From Gammaproteobacteria bacterium UBA6173 (GTDB lineage: Bacteria > Pseudomonadota > Gammaproteobacteria > Pseudomonadales > Pseudohongiellaceae): 5,805 nt of DNA. How positions within the stretch are numbered: position 1 is the first letter of the stretch; the number at the start of each line of letters is the position of its first letter. The stretch covers positions 943 through 6,747 of the forward strand of contig DITX01000149.1 of assembly GCA_002422225.1 (NCBI GenBank), read 5' to 3'. Under the pieces are notes generated by a model. The model did not search any database and was not told the origin of the DNA. It saw nothing but the letters and a program-made list of their open reading frames with translations. Positions 1-4,425 of this stretch are shown piece by piece. The position numbers and the translations under genes were made by a program.

Positions 1-554
1 CGCTGATCCGCTGGCAGCATCCGGAGTTTGGTTTGCTGTCTGCTGCCGAAGTTATTCCGATTGCTGAGAACAGTGGATTGATTGTCGACATCGGTAAATG
101 GGTAATAGGCGAAGCGTGCCGACAATACCGACGCTGGGTCCATGAGGGCATCACCGGCCTGCGCATTGCCGTGAACGTGTCGGTGATGCAGCTGCGCGAT
201 CCGCAGTTTGTAAAAATTGTGGCTGATGCACTCAAAACCAATGCAATGCCTGGCGAGTTTCTTGAACTGGAAGTGACGGAGTCGTCCTTGCAGAATTCAG
301 AAGCCAGTGTTTCTGCACTGCGCAGGATTGAATCGCTGGGTGTCACCATCTCGATTGATGACTTTGGTACCGGCTATTCGTGTATGAGCTCTTTAAAGCT
401 ATTGCCTATTCATCGACTGAAAATTGATCAATCGTTTGTTAAGGAGATTCCAGAGGAGCGCAACGATTGCGCCATCGCCACCGCGATTATTGTTCTTGGG
501 CATGAACTGGGTCAGACACTCAAACCGATCCAACAGGAGGCTAGACTCACGTGA
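1..554 (+). CDS. EAL-domain protein (c-di-GMP phosphodiesterase family), 5'-partial, C-terminally truncated domain
   Basis: The gene is cut by the left edge inside the EAL motif itself: bases 3-14 read L-I-R-W, the end of E-A-L-x-R-W, so the frame is open to the left and the protein starts outside the window. EAL domains hydrolyse c-di-GMP to pGpG. Visible family blocks are the HPEFGLL..AEVIPIAE segment, NVS with its metal-binding Asn (about 174-182), LELEVTES with its Glu (264-287), DDFGTGYS (357-380) and LKIDQSFV with the catalytic Lys at 420-422. After HELG (501-512) the family normally continues into the EGVE loop and the QGY block; here the frame runs into T-L-K-P-I-Q-Q-E-A-R-L-T and stops at 552-554. 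The last 40-odd residues of the domain, including a catalytic Glu and a substrate-contact Gln, are therefore missing. No other frame restores them, which argues for a deletion or old decay rather than a one-base error. Family assignment is secure; catalytic activity is doubtful. The stop overlaps the next gene's start (GTGA). Confidence 0.88.
   Translation, partial: LIRWQHPEFGLLSAAEVIPIAENSGLIVDIGKWVIGEACRQYRRWVHEGITGLRIAVNVSVMQLRDPQFVKIVADALKTNAMPGEFLELEVTESSLQNSEASVSALRRIESLGVTISIDDFGTGYSCMSSLKLLPIHRLKIDQSFVKEIPEERNDCAIATAIIVLGHELGQTLKPIQQEARLT
535..540 (+). promoter_or_regulatory. Shine-Dalgarno (AGGAGG) for the histidine kinase
   Basis: A perfect AGGAGG lies inside the last codons of the EAL gene, 10 bases before the GTG at 551. 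It decides the non-ATG start of the kinase, and the GTGA overlap with the upstream stop suggests coupled translation. Confidence 0.75.
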
Positions 555-1600
555 TATCAGAAGATCAGTCCGTGTTGCTGGACAGCGACAAACTGATGCA
601 TTTTGCGATTGAAGCGGCACCCAATGGCATGGTCATCGTGGATGACATTGGCAACATTGTGTTGGCTAACTCCATGATTGAAACCATGTTTGGCTACAGT
701 CGTGACGAGTTGATCGGCGCAAACATCGACATGCTAGTGCCCGAGCGTTTCAGAGCGCATCACCCTGAGGTGCGTCATGCGTACATCGGCCAACCTGTAT
801 CCCGGGTGATGGGGCAAGGCAGAGACCTGTATGCGCTGAATAAACAGGGCAACGAGTTCCCCGTCGAAATCGGTTTGAACCCACTGCATGCCGCCACCGG
901 CGTGATGATTCTGGCATCGGTGGTAGACATTACCGAACGTAAGCAGCAAGAGAAATCCCTCAAATCTGCCCTGCTCGCCAAAGAAACACTGCTGTCGGAG
1001 ATTCATCACCGGGTGAAAAACAATTTGCAAATTATCGATAGCCTGATTGGTATGCAAATGGATCAGGTGGTCGGGGAACAAGCCCGAACCGCCTTGCGTG
1101 ACAGTCAGAACCGCGTCAAAACTATCTCGCTAATCCACCAGATTCTTTACCAGTCTCAGGATTTTGCCCAGATAGATGCCACCGAATTTATTACCTCGCT
1201 GACCCATAATCTGGTGCAATCCTATGGTGCGGATCGAAATCGCATAGAACTGTTGCTTGATCTGGACCCCTTGATCCTGTCGATGAATCGCAGTCTGCCT
1301 TTGGGTCTGATTGTTAACGAATTGGTCTCGAATGCGCTGAAGCATGCTTTTCCCGACAACCGCTGCGGGACATTGACCGTTGCACTCAAACTTGTAGAAA
1401 ACGGCAAAGCGACTTTGTCGATCACCGATAACGGAATTGGTCTGCCACCTAAAGATGAATCAACGGGGAGTGAAACACTGGGGCTGCTATTGATGGAGGC
1501 ATTGGCGTCACAAATCGAAGCGCAGGTCACGGTCAACCGAGGAAATCCCACCCGCTTTGAACTGAGTTTTGGTTTGGAGCATACTAGCGCGGGCGCATGA
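551..1600 (+). CDS. PAS-domain sensor histidine kinase, HisKA_2/HATPase_c type
   Basis: This is a complete 349-residue cytosolic sensor kinase with no signal peptide or membrane segment. A PAS domain spans about residues 16-135, beginning FAIEAAPNGMVIVDD and ending with the common VVDITERK junction. The HisKA_2 dimerisation/phosphoacceptor region follows at about 146-225, with box E-I-H-H-R-V-K-N-N (150-158); by alignment with HWE/HisKA_2 kinases, H153 is the likely phosphorylated histidine. The HATPase domain covers about 245-342: N-box NELVSNALKHAF (256-267), D-N-G-I-G (293-297) for ATP, and a T-L-G-L glycine-lid remnant (309-312). Such kinases autophosphorylate in response to a PAS-sensed cue and pass phosphate to a response regulator, or to an output through a separate receiver. 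The GTG start is supported by AGGAGG ten bases upstream; it overlaps the EAL stop by four bases. No receiver gene follows, because the next gene is convergent. The PAS ligand cannot be told from sequence. Confidence 0.93.
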   Translation: MISEDQSVLLDSDKLMHFAIEAAPNGMVIVDDIGNIVLANSMIETMFGYSRDELIGANIDMLVPERFRAHHPEVRHAYIGQPVSRVMGQGRDLYALNKQGNEFPVEIGLNPLHAATGVMILASVVDITERKQQEKSLKSALLAKETLLSEIHHRVKNNLQIIDSLIGMQMDQVVGEQARTALRDSQNRVKTISLIHQILYQSQDFAQIDATEFITSLTHNLVQSYGADRNRIELLLDLDPLILSMNRSLPLGLIVNELVSNALKHAFPDNRCGTLTVALKLVENGKATLSITDNGIGLPPKDESTGSETLGLLLMEALASQIEAQVTVNRGNPTRFELSFGLEHTSAGA

Positions 1601-1643
1601 TTCCCGCTCCGACGTGGTTTATCGCGGTGGATTTGATTTTTGC

Positions 1644-2330
1644 CTACTTCCCATGCGCTTGGCTGGGATACTGGCTGGCGACAACACCCAGACAGATCAG
1701 TAACTGAGCAAGATAATACGTCGACATCACCGCAATGCCGGAATACTCAAACGGCGTCACAAAGCGGCCGACGGCAATCAGTGTATCGCTGATCATAAAA
1801 ATCAACGCACCCATCGCTACCCACAGAAATTGGGGATCGTCCCTGAAGCCCGCTGCTATCGCCATCAAGCTGATAGCAATCATATAAGCCGTGACCGGCA
1901 ACTGCATGTCGCCCGCCTGCGGAACAATCACCAGCGTGCACACCGCGGCATACATCACAATCAACGCAGCCCACAGCAGGCGAGCGGGCTGCCAACGGCC
2001 TTGTGTCACAAACAGGACGGTGTAGGTGATTTGTGCCAGCAAAAATGCGCCCAAGCCCTGCACAAACATGCCGCTATGCGCCAGCAACACATCCCCAATC
2101 GCAGACAACACCAGCCCCAGGCTCAGCAGCGTGCGGGTTCTGCCTGCTGTTTGCGTCACTGCCATATGGAGCAACAAGGCAATCGGAATAATCTTGAACA
2201 ACCAACGCCCACCCGAGGGGATGAGGCCTGGCAGCGCGATGTACAGCAGGCTGAAACCAAGAAAGGCGGCCAACCAAAAGGGTGGGATGAAGGCAGGGAG
2301 TCTGCCTGATGCCGGGGAACCATTAGTCAT
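1644..2330 (-). CDS. yhhN: YhhN/TMEM86-family membrane protein (lysoplasmalogenase family)
   Basis: A 228-residue very hydrophobic inner-membrane protein with about eight predicted helices (roughly 17-36, 43-58, 68-85, 92-108, 118-136, 144-162, 167-188, 195-218). Family hallmarks are visible: SAIGDVLLA with Asp80, GLGAFLLAQITY (92-103), MGALIFMISDTLIA with Asp182, and a closing STYYLAQLLICLG. The two Asp-containing helix ends are the conserved polar sites of YhhN. The mammalian homologue TMEM86B hydrolyses the vinyl-ether bond of lysoplasmalogens; for bacterial members this activity is a family-based inference, and the true substrate here is unknown. Length fits the family (about 200-230). 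The start is ATG, with only a weak AGAG-type ribosome site upstream. It is convergent with the kinase (43-base gap, no convincing terminator) and divergent from the first toxin-antitoxin module. Confidence 0.88.
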   Translation of the reverse strand: MTNGSPASGRLPAFIPPFWLAAFLGFSLLYIALPGLIPSGGRWLFKIIPIALLLHMAVTQTAGRTRTLLSLGLVLSAIGDVLLAHSGMFVQGLGAFLLAQITYTVLFVTQGRWQPARLLWAALIVMYAAVCTLVIVPQAGDMQLPVTAYMIAISLMAIAAGFRDDPQFLWVAMGALIFMISDTLIAVGRFVTPFEYSGIAVMSTYYLAQLLICLGVVASQYPSQAHGK

Positions 2331-2354
2331 GATTTGTTGTTCTCTTTTTTGTTA

Positions 2355-2370
2355 ATGACCATATGACCAT
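2355..2370. repeat. Perfect tandem 8-bp repeat (ATGACCAT x2)
   Basis: Two adjoining copies of ATGACCAT occur 25-40 bases upstream of the YhhN start codon, in the 215-base divergent region. The position fits the promoter/5' leader of yhhN, so it may be a regulator site. It may equally be chance; no known operator is recognised. Confidence 0.4.
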
Positions 2371-2487
2371 ACACTGGATTGGTTGTTGAATCACCAGCCG
2401 GTAGTCACTTCTCTTTGATGAGCAAGGTGCAGAAATACAGTCTATACATTCAAGACAAATCCATTCAACCGTGAACCTTGTGCTGCC

Positions 2488-2516
2488 TTGCAGCCAATCT
2501 GACCCAGGAGTATGAT
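2488..2516 (+). promoter_or_regulatory. Putative sigma70 promoter of the first toxin-antitoxin operon
   Basis: TTGCAG (2488-2493) and TATGAT (2511-2516) are separated by 17 bases. The -10 box matches the consensus at five of six positions and the -35 at three of six. Transcription would begin near 2523, giving a leader of about 23 bases with an AGAG ribosome site at 2533-2536 before the antitoxin ATG. An imperfect inverted repeat (GTAT at 2510-2513, ATAC at 2525-2528) overlaps the -10 box and could be the antitoxin's operator, but its arms are short. Confidence 0.5.
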
Positions 2517-2545
2517 AAATCGTAATACCAAAAGAGATTTCAGAT

Positions 2546-2788
2546 ATGACCCAGACCAAAGTAGCCATCAGCATAGAGGAAGGGGTTCTTGCCAAAGTTG
2601 ACGCCTTGGTAAAGCGCAAGATATACGCGAATCGTAGCAAAGCCATTCAGGACGCTGTGCAGGAGAAACTAGCACGACTTGAGCGCTGTCGCCTAGTGGA
2701 AGAGTGCGCAAAACTTGATCCGGTGGCTGAAAAAGCTGTTGCGGATGAAGGCCTGACTGAGGATCTGGCAGAATGGCCAAAATATTAA
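2546..2788 (+). CDS. Ribbon-helix-helix antitoxin of a MazF-type toxin-antitoxin module
   Basis: An 80-residue protein. The N-terminal half has the ribbon-helix-helix pattern: strand TKVAISIEE (4-12), helix A (about 13-23), a turn with Y-A-N-R-S-K (27-32), then helix B to about residue 46. This fold dimerises and binds DNA through the strand, which suits autorepression of the operon. The C-terminal half (LDPVAEKAVADEGLTEDLAEW) is acidic with Trp and Tyr near its end, the usual unstructured tail that wraps the partner toxin. The ATG has an AGAG ribosome site nine bases upstream. Its last 16 bases overlap the toxin gene, typical of type II modules where antitoxin is made first. The assignment rests on fold pattern, size and position next to a clear MazF; it is not an AbrB-type MazE, unlike the second module in this window. 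Confidence 0.85.
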   Translation: MTQTKVAISIEEGVLAKVDALVKRKIYANRSKAIQDAVQEKLARLERCRLVEECAKLDPVAEKAVADEGLTEDLAEWPKY

Positions 2789-3108
2789 GGGGTGAAATCA
2801 GGTGGGCTGATCTCAACCCTGTGGTGGGTCGCGAGCAGTCAGGAGAGCGGCCGGTGCTCATACTCAGCAACAATATCTTTAACGAAAGATCCGGCACAGT
2901 GATTGCGATGGCTCTTAGTAGTCAGGAGCAGCGCGCAGGCTTTCCGCTGACACATGAGATTTCCAATTCAAAATTACCCAAACGCTCCTGGGTCAAGATC
3001 AGTCAAATTCGCACACTTTCAACTGAACGTATCGGAAAAGTGATCAGTAGCATCGAGCCTGAAGAACTCGCCCACATTGTGGACGGTTTAAATGAAATTA
3101 TAGGCTGA
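2773..3108 (+). CDS. mazF: MazF/PemK-family mRNA interferase toxin (first module)
   Basis: A 111-residue protein, the normal length for MazF. These toxins are dimeric endoribonucleases that cut single-stranded RNA at short motifs and stop translation unless bound by antitoxin. The N-terminus LRGEIRWADLNPVVGREQSGE matches the Gram-positive/mycobacterial-like branch, followed by RPVLILSNN (26-34). R26 corresponds to the catalytic Arg25 of B. subtilis MazF. The position of its catalytic Thr48 is occupied by Ser49 in A-L-S-S-Q; a hydroxyl is kept, so activity is plausible. The middle segment ending WVKISQIRTLS and the closing IVDGLNEIIG also fit. The ATG has TGAGGA nine bases upstream, inside the antitoxin gene. 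Target motif cannot be predicted. It faces the second toxin gene tail to tail with a 45-base gap. Confidence 0.92.
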   Translation: MAKILRGEIRWADLNPVVGREQSGERPVLILSNNIFNERSGTVIAMALSSQEQRAGFPLTHEISNSKLPKRSWVKISQIRTLSTERIGKVISSIEPEELAHIVDGLNEIIG

Positions 3109-3153
3109 TGGCAGTCGGCCCTGTCCGGCTCTCTATTGTCATTCACCGTTACA

Positions 3154-3489
3154 CTAGAGATCCAAAATGCTTGCAACCAAACGTTTGACTTCAGTGATAC
3201 ATGTGAGATTCACAGCATCCACCTTGTGAAGATTTCTGGCGGACCAGTCCAGCGATTTGAGTTGATCCGCCAATATCACTCCGCGTGTTTTTTTGCTGCC
3301 AGCCACACAAACCTCAAATGGATATCCCTTTGTCTGCTGTGTTAACGGGCATAACCACGCAAACCCGGTTATTTCATTGAATTTTCGAGAACTTAACACA
3401 AGCGCCGGGCGTTTTCCTGCTTGCTCATGACCGGACTGTGGGTTGAAATCCACGATAACAATGTCGCCCACATCTGGCGCCACACTCAT
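3154..3489 (-). CDS. mazF: MazF mRNA interferase toxin, E. coli MazF/ChpB-like (second module)
   Basis: A 111-residue toxin close to the E. coli MazF branch. It shows VGDIVIVDFNPQSGHEQAGK (7-26), then RPALVLSS, C-P-L-T-Q-Q-T-K-G-Y-P-F-E-V (47-60) and LADQLKSLDWSARN (73-86), all recognisable MazF blocks. E22, R27 and T50 sit where E. coli and B. subtilis MazF carry residues important for catalysis. The gene starts with ATG in a four-base ATGA overlap with the antitoxin stop, implying translational coupling. It lacks a strong ribosome site of its own. It differs strongly from the first MazF in this window outside the core motifs, so the two are not a recent duplication. Confidence 0.94.
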   Translation of the reverse strand: MSVAPDVGDIVIVDFNPQSGHEQAGKRPALVLSSRKFNEITGFAWLCPLTQQTKGYPFEVCVAGSKKTRGVILADQLKSLDWSARNLHKVDAVNLTCITEVKRLVASILDL

Positions 3490-3716
3490 AACAGCTCATT
3501 ACCTGCAGAATCTGTGAGCACTTCCACATGTCGATTCTCTGGCCTTACCTTGGCAAGCAAATCGTCCAGGGACGGTTTGCACGGCTCGATAACAACGGTA
3601 TTCCCTTGTTGCACAATAGTCACTGAATCACCAATTTTTAAAGAAAGCGCATCCAATATGTTCTTGGGGAGCCGGATCGCGGCGCTATTACCCCACTTTG
3701 CGATTGAATTTGCCAT
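3486..3716 (-). CDS. mazE: MazE antitoxin, AbrB/SpoVT fold (second module)
   Basis: A 76-residue antitoxin. The N-terminus MANSIAKWGNSAAIRLPKNI is the classic MazE swapped-hairpin DNA-binding domain (K-W-G-N-S..R-L-P), continuing through LSLKIGDSVTIVQQGNTVVI. The C-terminal part (residues 47-76, PENRHVEVLTDSAG region) corresponds to the flexible toxin-binding tail, though it is less acidic than in E. coli MazE. The ATG at 3716 is preferred over an in-frame TTG 24 bases upstream because GGAG lies six to seven bases before the ATG, and the TTG would sit almost at the predicted transcription start. It forms an operon with the MazF gene (ATGA overlap), driven by the promoter at 3753-3780. Confidence 0.92.
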   Translation of the reverse strand: MANSIAKWGNSAAIRLPKNILDALSLKIGDSVTIVQQGNTVVIEPCKPSLDDLLAKVRPENRHVEVLTDSAGNELL

Positions 3717-3747
3717 GTCATTCTCCAGTGCGCCCGACAAAAAAGTG

Positions 3748-3760
3748 TATACATTGTATA
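3748..3760. promoter_or_regulatory. mazE: Palindromic operator candidate for MazE autorepression
   Basis: TATACA-T-TGTATA is a perfect inverted repeat with six-base arms around one base. It covers the -10 box of the mazEF promoter, so a bound MazE or MazEF complex would block RNA polymerase. This matches how type II antitoxins are known to act; binding here is inferred. Confidence 0.6.
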
Positions 3761-3780
3761 TACCACCAAGATGCTGTCAA
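3753..3780 (-). promoter_or_regulatory. Sigma70 promoter of the mazEF operon
   Basis: On the - strand a consensus TTGACA (3775-3780) is followed after 16 bases by TACAAT (3753-3758), five of six to the -10 consensus. Transcription would begin near 3746, leaving a leader of about 30 bases before the mazE ATG. The 190 bases to the right, up to the gene at 3973, hold no ORF, repeat or terminator that I can support. Confidence 0.72.
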
Positions 3781-3972
3781 GCTATCAACGTTCAGGCTAC
3801 GGACTTACACGTATTAAAGTTAGCTTCAGCATGAGTTTCCAGTTTATCTCAGCCTCCGCAAGGTAGCACGCTGTTGCAATACTCTGGTGCCATTGCCGGT
3901 CAGGTTCGCACGCGTATTGATTACAGACGCATTTGAAAAACAGTCGAACTTAAGAAAGAACGGAGACAAACC

Positions 3973-4395
3973 ATGACCACCACCCCCCAAACATCCACAA
4001 GCACACGCCTGACCCGCCTGTTGCTCATCATCGCAGGCGTGTTGTTGGCCGGCGCGGTCATGTGGCAGTTGCTGCCCAAAGGTTCATTCTCCAACGATCT
4101 GACCCAAGTGGGACAAGGTGTGCCGGCACTGGTGATGCTGCGTGAAGTGCACGTGATGGGCGGTGAACTGGTGATGCAACAGATGCTGCAGATTCATCCC
4201 GAATTTGAAAACGCAGTACAGTTTCTGGTTGTGCATACCGGTCACCCGGAAGGTGTGGCATTTGCCAGCGAGCACAACATCAGCGATGGCGCGCTGGTTT
4301 TATTTGATGCGCAGGGCGAGGTACTTGGCCGCAGCGAGCGCCCTGAATCACCTGAGGCGCTGCGGCAGTTTATTTATAGTCATTTAGAAAGCTAA
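3973..4395 (+). CDS. Membrane-anchored thioredoxin-fold protein lacking the CxxC motif
   Basis: A 140-residue protein with a short Ser/Thr-rich cytosolic end, one hydrophobic helix (about 14-34) with Arg residues before it, and then a domain facing the periplasm. The domain follows a thioredoxin pattern: VPALVMLREV strand (50-59), helix GELVMQQMLQIH (64-75), strand VQFLVVHTG (82-90), helix PEGVAFASEHN (92-102), strand GALVLFDAQGEVLGR (106-120) and a final helix from about 126. In related proteins the position after His60 holds C-x-x-C; here it reads V-M-G-G (61-64), and there is no cysteine anywhere in the protein. The residue before the ALVLF strand, often a cis-proline, is Gly. It therefore cannot act as a thiol-disulfide enzyme; a binding or scaffold role is possible but unproven. 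The start has GGAG seven bases upstream. Fold assignment is by pattern only. Confidence 0.72.
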   Translation: MTTTPQTSTSTRLTRLLLIIAGVLLAGAVMWQLLPKGSFSNDLTQVGQGVPALVMLREVHVMGGELVMQQMLQIHPEFENAVQFLVVHTGHPEGVAFASEHNISDGALVLFDAQGEVLGRSERPESPEALRQFIYSHLES

Positions 4396-4421
4396 TTGTG
4401 CGGGCGTCCCTGCCCGTACAG
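4396..4421. terminator. GC-rich hairpin between convergent genes, possible terminator
   Basis: CGGGC (4401-4405) and GCCCG (4412-4416) form a stem around a six-base loop. It extends outward by GTG/TAC with one G-T wobble and a further T-A pair, giving about nine pairs. It begins right after the stop of the thioredoxin-like gene and ends five bases before the receptor's stop, so it could serve both strands. Neither side has the usual T-run, so it is not a textbook intrinsic terminator. Confidence 0.45.
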
Positions 4422-4425
4422 ATGG

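Noticed and set aside
1589..1607. GCGGG/CCCGC hairpin at the kinase stop as a terminator
   Set aside because: Only five base pairs with a nine-base loop and no T-run; too weak to call.
1830..2355. Open frames on the + strand across the YhhN gene
   Set aside because: They lie opposite a clear membrane-protein gene, and their products are rich in Gln, His and Arg with no recognisable domain, as expected for an antisense shadow.
2415..2448. Alternative first-module promoter TTGATG with TATACA
   Set aside because: The spacer is 22 bases, too long for sigma70; the pair at 2488-2516 with 17 bases is better.
3717..3740. Longer mazE start at an in-frame TTG (eight extra residues)
   Set aside because: The TTG sits just after the predicted transcription start and has no ribosome site, while the ATG at 3716 has GGAG at good spacing and matches the usual MazE N-terminus.
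3421..3834. 137-codon open frame on the + strand opposite mazEF
   Set aside because: It runs antisense through two confident genes and their promoter, has no ribosome site and no family resemblance.
2331..3972. The TA pair as a mobile element with flanking repeats or attachment sites
   Set aside because: No matching direct or inverted repeats were found by eye at the two borders, and no tRNA or integrase is present.
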